This document shows, piece after piece, positions 18,910 to 26,675 of a stretch of DNA of 39,617 nt. Source of the DNA: an uncultured beta proteobacterium (lineage in GTDB: Bacteria > Pseudomonadota > Gammaproteobacteria > Burkholderiales > Burkholderiaceae_C); assembly GCA_903822205.1 (NCBI GenBank), contig CAIJOK010000121.1, forward strand, positions 1-39,617. The letters are read 5' to 3'. Each line of letters opens with the position of its first letter. The first letter of the stretch is position 1. The notes under the pieces are model-generated. The model searched no databases, was not told the origin of the DNA, and was given only the letters and a program-made list of their open reading frames with translations. A program made the position numbers and the translations under genes.

Positions 18910-21515
18910 TGACCATGCAAGTCAAAATGCGCTGGATGATCGCTCTGCTGTGGTCTGTTTGTGGCATCATGGGTGTCAATGCACAAACCTATGTCATTGA
19001 GCTGCCGCTGGCGGGGCAAGCCTTGATCCTGACCGAACAAGCAGAGGCCGCTTGGGATCAGGGTGACAGAGCGCAGGCCATGACTTTGATCACTGAAGCA
19101 ATCCGTCTGCGGCCCGATGCCAAACGTATTCAAACTTTACGCACAAAAATTGAGAAGAAACATAGCAATGTTAAAGCAGACTCAAGTCATGAAACCCCTC
19201 TTTTTGTCAAGAATAGCAAAAGCGAACGTCACTCAGTAGAACAAAAGACGCTTGCGCCTCCACCAGTACCAGTCGTCGTGGCTGATGCGCAAATTGTTTA
19301 CGATCTGATCAAAAATGGGAATCCAGAGCCTGCGCTTGCGTTTGCAGTCAATCTTTCAATGGCGCACCCTAACGATCGCAACATACAAATTGCGCATGTG
19401 AACGCGCTGTTTGCTGCAGGCAAGCAAGCCGAAGCGGATGCTTCGGTGAATCAGGCTATCGCACAGTTTGGCATGGATGACACCTTACTGGTATTGCGGG
19501 AAGGCATTCGTCGTCAATTGGCCGAGAGTTCTACGTACAGGATTCATCGTGCGCTCGAAAATGACGATGTGCTTGCCGCAATTCAGGCCGCAAAAGATAC
19601 CATTGTTTATGCGCCAGATGTCATGGACAACCGTCTGCTCTTCATCCAGATATTGATGAATGCGGGGCAGTACGAAGATGCCGAGCGATCGGCAACGGAA
19701 GCCATCTCCATTGACCCCGATGATGTGTTGCCCTGGATGTTGCGGGCCTATGCCCGTCAATACCAAGGACAACGCGCTACTGCCGTGGCTGATTTCAAGC
19801 ATGTGTTGACGGGGTTCGATTTGACAGCCAACGAGCAAAAGCTGTTCAGGGTCATCATGGCAGATGCTGCACTGGCATCATCCGAACCTGAAACAGCCCT
19901 TGAGTTGCTTCGCCCCATTGAAGAATCTGCAACAGATGCGGTGGACAACAGGGTCATTTGGCATCGCCGAGCGGCAATGCTTCAATTGTCTGAACAATCC
20001 AGCGGTGCGATCGTCCTGGCTGAAACACTCAGGCCATTGAGTTTTACCTGCCGCATCAGCCCTTACGGGCGTGAATGCAGTTTGCTTCCTGCCATGTTGG
20101 TGCAAGACCCCGCTTATGCTATGGCGGAGCAAACCTACACGGCTATTCGTGCGAAAAACTATCCACAAGCAGTTCAAAAAGCACGTCTCGCTGTCCAATT
20201 GGATGCCAACAATACCGACTATCGCTCTCTGCTGATCAACGCATTGGTGCTTAACAATGATCTCAAAGAAGCTGACCAACTGGCAACCCTGGCCATCACG
20301 CCTGAAGCCACTTCGGCGCAAGCGCTGGTGCAACGCGGCGAGATCCGTGACAAGCTAGGCCAACGAGAACTGGCCGCCCAGGACTATTCAGCGGCGCTGA
20401 AGATGGATGTTTTGCCATTGGCTCAAACGTTGCCCCTGCTCGCCAAGATCAACCGCAAGGCTGAGGCCAGAGACCGTTTGGCGCAGGCGTTGCAGACTGG
20501 TGAAAAGCCCGTGGCCTCCGACCTGGATCTGGCTTACCTCGCCATCAACATTGGTGACGATGAAATCGCCAATGATGCCTTTAAACGCAGTGATGAGGCA
20601 GGTCTTCTGAGCGTTTTGAATTTGCAGGACGCAGCTTACGTGGCCATCCGGGGGGGGCTCGACCAGAGGGCGATAGCTTATTTGTCGCGGGCCGTGGATA
20701 ACTTGTCACCCGACCCGCCGCTGGAACTGCAAGACAGCGTTGAAATTCAATCGTTGCTGAATTTACGACGAATGATTGCAGAACTGTCACGAAGTTGGGG
20801 GGCGAGCATGTCGGTCAGCTACCGTGGCGGCATTCCCTCCGTGGGTGGCATCCAGTCGAACGTGGACACTGACCAAAGTATGCAAATTGGCAGTGAGCTG
20901 TACTGGCGTCCCTTTGGCTATCAAAACGGCAGTCCATTCGAGGTCTATGCACGTGCGTTCGAAACACCCAGCAACAGCGCTGGTGGCTTGGTGGGTTCAG
21001 AAAGTTTGCAAGGCTCTGTCGGTATGCGCTGGAAGCCATTGACCGATGCCAGCCTGATATTCGTGCTGGGACACTTGTTTCCGGTCGATTCAAAAGTGAA
21101 CAGCGACTGGCTGGCGCAAGTGGCTTACTCCGCTGGTGTGGGGGGGGAGTTCAGAACAGACACACCCAGTTGGGAAACACAGCAGTACTATGCCGAGGCG
21201 GGTCGCTATTTGCAGCATTCGCAGAACTACGCGTCGGGCAATGTGCGCTGGGGCCGCAGTTTCAGGCTCGATGGCATCAGCCCGGATTTGCTTGCTTTTC
21301 CTCATGCCGTGCTGGTTGGCGACTACAACTCTGATTATGCCGAGCGCAGTGCCATTGGTTTTGGTCTTGGCATTCAGTTACGGTACGGGTTCCGTCAGGA
21401 TACCTACAATGCCCATCGCTCTTACTTTGATTTGTCTTTGCAGCACCGCACAAGCCTCCAAGGCAACGAGGAACGCGCCAAAGGGACGTTTCTGACCATG
21501 ATCATGTCGTATTGA
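18906..21515 (+). CDS. nfrA: NfrA-type TPR outer-membrane export protein
   Basis: Resembles E. coli NfrA, the outer-membrane partner of NfrB and the N4 adhesion receptor. With the ATG at 18906 it has 869 residues (E. coli NfrA about 990). Seen: signal peptide (RWMIALLWSVCGIMGVNA, about 8-26); tetratricopeptide-like helical repeats from about 35 to 620, for example AEAAWDQGDRAQAMTL, AGQYEDAERSATEAI and a KNYPQAVQKARLAV unit; and a C-terminal domain from about 630 with alternating strands ending in an aromatic residue, as in beta-barrel proteins. It is translationally coupled to nfrB. The barrel would provide the polymer's route across the outer membrane, so it may also be exposed to phages. 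A frame-shifted earlier ATG (18876) is possible. Confidence 0.85.
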   Translation: MMTMQVKMRWMIALLWSVCGIMGVNAQTYVIELPLAGQALILTEQAEAAWDQGDRAQAMTLITEAIRLRPDAKRIQTLRTKIEKKHSNVKADSSHETPLFVKNSKSERHSVEQKTLAPPPVPVVVADAQIVYDLIKNGNPEPALAFAVNLSMAHPNDRNIQIAHVNALFAAGKQAEADASVNQAIAQFGMDDTLLVLREGIRRQLAESSTYRIHRALENDDVLAAIQAAKDTIVYAPDVMDNRLLFIQILMNAGQYEDAERSATEAISIDPDDVLPWMLRAYARQYQGQRATAVADFKHVLTGFDLTANEQKLFRVIMADAALASSEPETALELLRPIEESATDAVDNRVIWHRRAAMLQLSEQSSGAIVLAETLRPLSFTCRISPYGRECSLLPAMLVQDPAYAMAEQTYTAIRAKNYPQAVQKARLAVQLDANNTDYRSLLINALVLNNDLKEADQLATLAITPEATSAQALVQRGEIRDKLGQRELAAQDYSAALKMDVLPLAQTLPLLAKINRKAEARDRLAQALQTGEKPVASDLDLAYLAINIGDDEIANDAFKRSDEAGLLSVLNLQDAAYVAIRGGLDQRAIAYLSRAVDNLSPDPPLELQDSVEIQSLLNLRRMIAELSRSWGASMSVSYRGGIPSVGGIQSNVDTDQSMQIGSELYWRPFGYQNGSPFEVYARAFETPSNSAGGLVGSESLQGSVGMRWKPLTDASLIFVLGHLFPVDSKVNSDWLAQVAYSAGVGGEFRTDTPSWETQQYYAEAGRYLQHSQNYASGNVRWGRSFRLDGISPDLLAFPHAVLVGDYNSDYAERSAIGFGLGIQLRYGFRQDTYNAHRSYFDLSLQHRTSLQGNEERAKGTFLTMIMSY

Positions 21516-21573
21516 TTGGCATTGAGGGCGTTTTTCTGTGCCTGGTATCGTTCATTCATAGTGAGGTTTCAAA

Positions 21574-22239
21574 ATGAGCTTTTTTGTGTTTCTGACTGGT
21601 TTTTTCACGGGCTTTGCACTGGCATCATCTGCCATGGCGCAGCAGCCCGCACTGGCACAGTTGTACCCTGCTGCACCACCGGCGGGGTCTTCATTTGTGC
21701 GTGTGGTCAACCCTTTGCAAGAATCCGTCAAATTTAGCCTATCGGGTATGGATGAGTCAAAGCCTATTTCGGCGCATGGCAATATTGCCTCCAGTTACAA
21801 AATTGTCAATCCGGACAAGCCATTGCAGATCGGGGTCAATGGCAAAGTGCTGCCTGATGCCATTGCCATTGAACCCAACAAGTTCTTAACTTTGGTACTA
21901 GGACGCAACGGCGAAACTTTCAAAGTGACGGTCATCCCCGATGCGACACAGGGCAACAATGCCTTAAAAGCTGATCTGCGGGCCTACAACCTGACATCTG
22001 GTTGCGTTTCCACCATCATCGCCAACAAAGAAACCAAGGTTTTCACCGATATCCCCGTGGGTGGATCGTCGCGTCGTATGGTCAATCCAATTTCTGTTGA
22101 ATTTGTAGCGCAATGTGGCAAAACGATGTCTGAACCCTTGGCCGCACCCCCCTTACAACCTGGTTCCCGTTATAGCCTGTTTGTCACGGGCAACGAAACA
22201 AATCTTGCATTGACCGGAAAAACAGACACGGTGGACTGA
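21574..22239 (+). CDS. algF: AlgF-like periplasmic O-acetylation protein
   Basis: Resembles AlgF, a periplasmic protein required for O-acetylation of alginate. The 221 residues begin with a signal peptide (FLTGFFTGFALASSAMA, about 4-22). Family blocks seen: LYPAAPPAGSSFVRVVNP (about 30-47), a KPLQIGVNGK and FLTLVLGRNG middle section, KADLRAYNLTSG, and a C-terminal RYSLFVTGN. The ribosome site GAGG stands 9 nt before the ATG. It lies 58 bp after nfrA and 18 bp before the AlgJ-like gene, so it is probably part of the same transcript. Symbol by resemblance to the family; the glycan here is unlikely to be alginate. Confidence 0.82.
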   Translation: MSFFVFLTGFFTGFALASSAMAQQPALAQLYPAAPPAGSSFVRVVNPLQESVKFSLSGMDESKPISAHGNIASSYKIVNPDKPLQIGVNGKVLPDAIAIEPNKFLTLVLGRNGETFKVTVIPDATQGNNALKADLRAYNLTSGCVSTIIANKETKVFTDIPVGGSSRRMVNPISVEFVAQCGKTMSEPLAAPPLQPGSRYSLFVTGNETNLALTGKTDTVD

Positions 22240-22257
22240 CTCGCATGGAATCGCCGC

Positions 22258-23259
22258 ATGGATACGTCCAATGTCGAAAAAACGTTTTCTAATCAACGTT
22301 TTTTGCAGTTCATCACTCTTTTTGTCTGCGCAACATTTTTGTTTGCAAGCACCCCTGCGCGCACTGAAGATTTGGTCATCAAAGGCCAGGATGGCTGGCT
22401 TTTTCCTGTTTGGGAAAGCTTGACCGATGCCTCTAAACCCCGTATTGATGCCAACCTAGTCATCATCGGTGCGGTCAGAAAACATTTGGCTGAGAAAAAC
22501 ATCCAACTATTGACCTTGGTGGTGCCCATGAAGGCATCGTTTTATCCGGATCGGATGCCACCAACAAAACCAATCAGTGCAGAGGTTATGAATCGCTACG
22601 CTTATGTCATGGCTGGTTTATGTGCAGCAGGCATCCGCACGGTCAATGTGGCAAATGTCTTGCGCGCTCAAGAAAAGGATGGGCAACATGCATTTTTTCG
22701 AACGGATTACCATTGGACCGCCCAAGCTGCAGAGGCCAGTGCTGTAGCGACCGCCGAACAAATCAGACAGCAGGTGCACTTTGACAAAGAGCCTGCGGGC
22801 GGAAGTGAGTTGGGTGAATGGGTCAATACTCGTCTCTATGGTGATCTGGCTGTGCGTTACATGTCAGCAGAGCAGCGAGTGTTACTCAAACGCGATGTCT
22901 TTCGTGTTCGTGAGCAGCCAAAACAGTCCATGTCTTTGCTGGACGATGACCTCGCTGAAGTCCATGTGGTAGGAAACAGTTTTGTGCAACCTTACCTGGG
23001 CTTTCCTCAAAAACTATCCGAAACACTCAATCGACCGGTATCTCTGACTTGGAAATTCGGTAATGTGGGGCCGTGGGCAACGATGCTCCAGTATCTGGAG
23101 TCGGACGAGTTCCTGCAAAACAAACCTAAGGTTATCCTCTGGCAGCTCAATGAACCTCGCATGCATTCTGGACCGGATGCGGTGAATGTATGGGATACAG
23201 AATCTTTGATGAAAGCCGAGGTTTGGCTCAGCAGAGTTGTCGCTGCCATCTCAAGGTAA
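22258..23259 (+). CDS. algJ: AlgJ/AlgX-like SGNH-type O-acetyltransferase
   Basis: Resembles AlgJ/AlgX, periplasmic SGNH-fold enzymes that acetylate secreted polysaccharide. In 333 residues: an N-terminal hydrophobic anchor or uncleaved signal (FLQFITLFVCATFLFA, about 16-31); DGWLFP early in the fold; the catalytic pair in TDYHWT (D150, H152); and VVGNSFVQPY with the nucleophilic Ser at 241. These are the three catalytic residues expected of the family, with the usual spacing. It follows the AlgF-like gene by 18 bp and precedes the DUF4434-like gene by 11 bp. The O-acetylation partner AlgI is not found in the window. Confidence 0.85.
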   Translation: MDTSNVEKTFSNQRFLQFITLFVCATFLFASTPARTEDLVIKGQDGWLFPVWESLTDASKPRIDANLVIIGAVRKHLAEKNIQLLTLVVPMKASFYPDRMPPTKPISAEVMNRYAYVMAGLCAAGIRTVNVANVLRAQEKDGQHAFFRTDYHWTAQAAEASAVATAEQIRQQVHFDKEPAGGSELGEWVNTRLYGDLAVRYMSAEQRVLLKRDVFRVREQPKQSMSLLDDDLAEVHVVGNSFVQPYLGFPQKLSETLNRPVSLTWKFGNVGPWATMLQYLESDEFLQNKPKVILWQLNEPRMHSGPDAVNVWDTESLMKAEVWLSRVVAAISR

Positions 23260-23270
23260 GGTAACAAAAG

Positions 23271-24152
23271 GTGTCTTGTTTATCTGATTCAATCACAGCT
23301 CTGCGATGCATTTGCATCTCAATGGGGTTGGCCTGCACTCTATCTGTCTCATCCTGCGCCAGCGGCGGCCGGTCCGAGCAAATTTTGGTACAAGGTACAG
23401 TATGGCAACCCGATGGCGCTACGGTCCATCCAAAGGGTCAATGGCATCACCTGGGTGCCCGAAAGTTATTGATTCAATGGAGCATTGTTGATGCCGTTGC
23501 TTTTGTTTCGGGCACGTCGGTGCCTGTTGCTGAACCACTACCCGACTGGGGTCGGATAGCCAAAGAGCCTTGGGCGCAAGAAGTCATTTTGGGTTTGGCA
23601 GGGCATTTTGACGAGAATGTATCCCGAAGTGATTTGCCGAGATTAATCAGCTTGTCACAACAACTGACGCAGTTGCCAACACCCCTCAATGTCGTCGGAT
23701 GGTATTTTCCTGTCGAAGTAGACCCCACTTGGAGAGAAGCTCATTTATTGGCGAAGTACTTTGAGCAACTGCCTCGTCCGCTGTGGATCAGCGCCTATGA
23801 CAGCGCAAATTTGGGTGCTGACGCACTGGCTGACTCGTTGGCCACATGGTTGCCTGCTGATGTAGGTGTATTCTTTCAGGATGGCGTGGGTATCCACGCC
23901 CGCAGCGCCGCAGTGGCTGTGCGTTATGCCGATGTACTGGTCGCACGATTGGGTGTCCATCGGGTGAAGATCATCGCAGAGGCTTTTCGACCCAAGATCG
24001 GCGGCGGTTTTCGTTCTGCAACTGCGGCAGAACTCTTGTCGCAACTGAGTCTTTATAAAAATCATGGTGTTTACCTGTTTGATGGCCCTCATTACGTTCC
24101 AGATACTCTGGTAAATGAGCTACTTCAATCCATGTCCATGCCAACGAAATAA
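23271..24152 (+). CDS. DUF4434-like lipoprotein, possible glycoside hydrolase
   Basis: A 293-residue protein starting at GTG, with a ribosome-site-like AAGGTAA upstream. A lipobox VSSC (about 27-30) follows a hydrophobic stretch, so I infer an outer-membrane or periplasmic lipoprotein. The body resembles DUF4434: GTVWQPDG at the start, a LGARKLLIQWS strand, NVVGWYFPVEVDPTW, GVFFQDGVG, and a DGPHY-type end, consistent with a TIM-barrel hydrolase-like fold. Catalytic residues cannot be assigned confidently. By analogy, E. coli carries the periplasmic protein gene ybcH next to nfrA. A role in trimming or releasing the polymer is inference. An ATG at 23322 would remove most of the lipoprotein signal. 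Confidence 0.6.
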   Translation: MSCLSDSITALRCICISMGLACTLSVSSCASGGRSEQILVQGTVWQPDGATVHPKGQWHHLGARKLLIQWSIVDAVAFVSGTSVPVAEPLPDWGRIAKEPWAQEVILGLAGHFDENVSRSDLPRLISLSQQLTQLPTPLNVVGWYFPVEVDPTWREAHLLAKYFEQLPRPLWISAYDSANLGADALADSLATWLPADVGVFFQDGVGIHARSAAVAVRYADVLVARLGVHRVKIIAEAFRPKIGGGFRSATAAELLSQLSLYKNHGVYLFDGPHYVPDTLVNELLQSMSMPTK

Positions 24153-24183
24153 ACTGACGCAACCGGTAATTGAGAATTTACAA

Positions 24184-24264
24184 ATGAATTTGACTAAACC
24201 AATTGTTTCTTCTAATGAACTCAACTTTAGACATTCAGCACATCATGAAGAGCTAACTTGTTGA
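24184..24264 (+). other. Short open frame in the AT-rich gap upstream of wecB
   Basis: ATG at 24184 opens a 26-codon frame that runs into the TGA at 24262-24264, inside the AT-rich repeat. It has no recognisable similarity and no strong ribosome site. It could be a remnant of a deleted gene. A second short frame, 24353-24412 (19 codons), has a ribosome-site-like GTGGAG just before its ATG and could be a leader peptide for wecB. Both are weak calls. Confidence 0.2.
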
Positions 24265-24275
24265 TTTCTAATAAC
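24254..24275. repeat. AT-rich dispersed repeat, copy E
   Basis: These 22 bp match 39538-39559 with about three mismatches (the CTTGTTGATTT/TTAATAA core). The copy lies in the gap between the DUF4434-like gene and wecB, separating wecB from the main operon. No clear terminator or promoter was identified in the remaining gap. Confidence 0.5.
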
Positions 24276-24435
24276 AATGTAGAAAAAGTTCTGATTCCGT
24301 CAAGTCATTGATTTTGTTCAATAAATCTTCGAGAGTCTAAAGTGGAGTTCTAATGAAAACGAACATGAAAATGACAAATTCATTTACTTTGGTACGTGTC
24401 TCCATGTCGTAGAACGACTCATAACAAGATAAAAA

Positions 24436-25560
24436 ATGAAAATACTTTGTGTTTTTGGTACGCGTCCTGAAGCTATCAAAATGGCCCCCTTGGTGCGTGC
24501 TTTGGCAGCAGATCCGCGATTTTTGACACGGGTCTGCGTGACGGGTCAGCACCGCGAGATGCTTGACCAGGTGCTTGATCTTTTTCATATCAAGCCAGAT
24601 TTTGACCTCAGCGTCATGAAGAGCGGTCAAGACCTGACAGATGTCACCACAGCTATCCTGCACGGCATGACGGGCACATTTGCCCAATTCAGACCAGATA
24701 GGGTGTTGGTGCATGGTGACACGACCACTACCTTTGCGGCTAGCCTGGCTGCTTATTACCAGCAAATCCGTGTGGCACACGTAGAGGCTGGGTTGCGCAC
24801 CGGCAACATGTATTCGCCGTGGCCCGAAGAAGGCAATCGAAGGCTCACATCTGCCTTGGCCAGCCAACACTTTGCACCCACCCAAACTTCTCGAGCCAAC
24901 TTGCTTGCAGAAGGCATTGCCCCAGAATCCATCACGGTAACAGGCAACACGATCATTGATGCACTGCAAGATGTGGTGCATCGATTAAACATGGATGCCA
25001 ATTTACGTGAACTTGCCGCAGCACCCCTTAGATTTCTTGAGCCACAGCGCAAGCTGATTTTGGTCACTGGTCACCGTCGTGAGAGTTTTCAGGGTGGTTT
25101 TGATCGAATATGCCTTGCACTCGTGCAAATAGCCAGACAGCATCCAGATGTAGATATTGTGTATCCCGTTCACTTGAACCCCCATGTGCGTGAACCAGTA
25201 AATCGCTTACTGGGTCAAATTGACAACGTTCATCTGATTGAGCCACTTGACTACTTGTCTTTTGTGTATCTGATGAGTCGTTCGCACATCATCCTGACCG
25301 ATTCAGGTGGTATTCAGGAAGAGGCACCCTCGTTGGGCAAACCAGTCTTGGTGATACGCGACACAACGGAGCGACCAGAGGCAGTAGCCGCAGGCACGGT
25401 CAAGCTGGTTGGCACGGATACCAAAAACATCGTCAACGAGTTACACCAACTGTTGACCCAGGATGCCAAGTACCTTGCCATGAGCCACGCTCATAATCCC
25501 TATGGAGACGGCCAAGCATGCCACCGTATTGTGGAGGCATTGGGTGGTGTCTCACGTTGA
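24436..25560 (+). CDS. wecB: UDP-N-acetylglucosamine 2-epimerase (non-hydrolysing)
   Basis: Interconverts UDP-GlcNAc and UDP-ManNAc in the cytoplasm. Seen in 374 residues: the N-terminal signature [29 protein letters not shown] (about 36-44), HGDTTTTFA (about 95-103), [26 protein letters not shown] and [11 protein letters not shown], all canonical. In E. coli, WecB supplies ManNAc for the NfrA/NfrB polymer, so its place beside nfrB and nfrA here fits a ManNAc donor role. It sits 283 bp after the DUF4434-like gene and may have its own promoter. It carries one arm of a 24-bp inverted repeat at its 3' end. It is convergent with znuA. Confidence 0.95.
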   Translation: MKILCVFGTRPEAIKMAPLVRALAADPRFLTRVCVTGQHREMLDQVLDLFHIKPDFDLSVMKSGQDLTDVTTAILHGMTGTFAQFRPDRVLVHGDTTTTFAASLAAYYQQIRVAHVEAGLRTGNMYSPWPEEGNRRLTSALASQHFAPTQTSRANLLAEGIAPESITVTGNTIIDALQDVVHRLNMDANLRELAAAPLRFLEPQRKLILVTGHRRESFQGGFDRICLALVQIARQHPDVDIVYPVHLNPHVREPVNRLLGQIDNVHLIEPLDYLSFVYLMSRSHIILTDSGGIQEEAPSLGKPVLVIRDTTERPEAVAAGTVKLVGTDTKNIVNELHQLLTQDAKYLAMSHAHNPYGDGQACHRIVEALGGVSR

Positions 25561-25566
25561 CATACA
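25543..25566 (+). repeat. Left arm of a 24-bp perfect inverted repeat
   Basis: The 24 bp at 25543-25566, covering the last wecB codons and stop, are the exact reverse complement of 25692-25715. The arms are separated by 125 bp. Confidence 0.9.
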
Positions 25567-25691
25567 AGGTCGTGCTGGGTACGAAATCCATGCCAAAGTT
25601 GTCCAAACGCAGTCTGTAAGCCCCGCAGACGTGGCGGGTTGGCGACTTTTCCATTCCCATCACATCACTTTTGACGCATCATGTTCAGCGC

Positions 25692-25715
25692 TGTATGTCA
25701 ACGTGAGACACCACC
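25692..25715 (-). repeat. Right arm of a 24-bp perfect inverted repeat
   Basis: Exact reverse complement of 25543-25566. It lies 7 bp beyond the znuA stop. One arm thus sits at the 3' end of each of two convergent genes. Within the 125-bp interval a short stem CCCGC/GCGGG occurs near 25636, but no strong terminator is seen. Confidence 0.9.
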
Positions 25716-25722
25716 AAGTCTT

Positions 25723-26652
25723 TCACCTGATTGGGGACGGAGATGTCATTCCTGTCACCAGTTGCGTTAGGTTGTGGTTCATCATTTTGAGGTAAGTCGC
25801 TGCCGGGCCATCGGCATCAGACAAGGCATCTGAATACAAGGTGGCCCCCACGGTGACACCTGCGTCTTTGCCCAGTTGGTTGATCAATTTGGGGTTGCGC
25901 ATGTTCTCTACAAACACTGCCTTGATGTTTTCCCGTTTGATCTGGCGGATCAGATCGGCCACGTGCCGTGCGCTGGGCTGTGAGTCGGTGCTGATACCCT
26001 CGGGAGACAACATGACGATGCTGTACCGCGTAGCCAGGTAGCCAAAAGCATCGTGCGATGTGATCACCCTGCGTCTGTCCGGCGCTATGGCATCCAACCG
26101 TGATTGGGCCTGGGCATCCAGGTCTTTAAGCCGCCCTATATAGGCCCGGGCGTTGTCCTGGTAAATGGCGGCCCCACTGGGGTCCACCTTGGACAGACCT
26201 GTAGCAATATTGGCCACATACAGGATGACGTTTAAGGGGTTTTGCCAAGCGTGAGGATCGATCTCCGCATGGACATGCCCCCGCTCTGTGGCCATCTGGC
26301 GTGGGGTAACGCCTTTGGATGCCACCACTGTGTCGCCCTTGTAATCCGCAGATTTGGCCAGTTTTAGCGCCCATGGTTCAAAGTTCAGGCCGTTCACGAC
26401 AAACAGATGTGCGTCAAGTAAGGCCTTGGCGTGGGCAGGTTTTGGTGTGAATTCGTGCGCGTCAGCATTTGGCCCGGCCAGGGTGGTGACCTTGACGCGC
26501 TCACCGCCCACCACCTGGACCAAATCACCCAGAATACTGAACGAGGCCACGACGGGTACAAGAACAGGTTCAGCAGCATGGGCTGTCAAAGCCCACCAAC
26601 CGCTGACAGCCAGTGTGAACCAGGCCATCCGTTGGATCGCTATGCGTTTCAT
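25723..26652 (-). CDS. znuA: Zinc ABC transporter, periplasmic metal-binding protein
   Basis: Cluster A-I metal-binding protein that captures Zn(II) (possibly Mn) in the periplasm for the ZnuBC importer. In 309 residues: signal peptide ending near AHAA (about 24-27); ligand candidates H66 in DAHEF, H134 in DPHAW, H200 in TSHDAF and D275 in LYSDALS, the three-His/Asp set seen in TroA-type proteins. A short GHVH loop (125-128) stands where long His-rich loops occur in ZnuA. The ATG at 26652 has a good ribosome site (AAAGGAA). It is 23 bp downstream of znuB in the znuC-znuB-znuA order. Zinc is favoured by the Fur-family neighbour. Confidence 0.9.
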   Translation of the reverse strand: MKRIAIQRMAWFTLAVSGWWALTAHAAEPVLVPVVASFSILGDLVQVVGGERVKVTTLAGPNADAHEFTPKPAHAKALLDAHLFVVNGLNFEPWALKLAKSADYKGDTVVASKGVTPRQMATERGHVHAEIDPHAWQNPLNVILYVANIATGLSKVDPSGAAIYQDNARAYIGRLKDLDAQAQSRLDAIAPDRRRVITSHDAFGYLATRYSIVMLSPEGISTDSQPSARHVADLIRQIKRENIKAVFVENMRNPKLINQLGKDAGVTVGATLYSDALSDADGPAATYLKMMNHNLTQLVTGMTSPSPIR

Positions 26653-26675
26653 GGATTTCCTTTGGTGATCAAAAA

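Noticed and set aside
14450-25560. Standard cellulose (bcs) or alginate (alg) operon
   Set aside because: No BcsA, BcsC, BcsZ, Alg8, Alg44 or AlgE is present; the catalytic subunit is NfrB-type and the sugar donor enzyme is WecB.
25543-25715. Insertion sequence ends at the inverted repeat
   Set aside because: The 125-bp interval contains no transposase frame, and no flanking target duplication is apparent.
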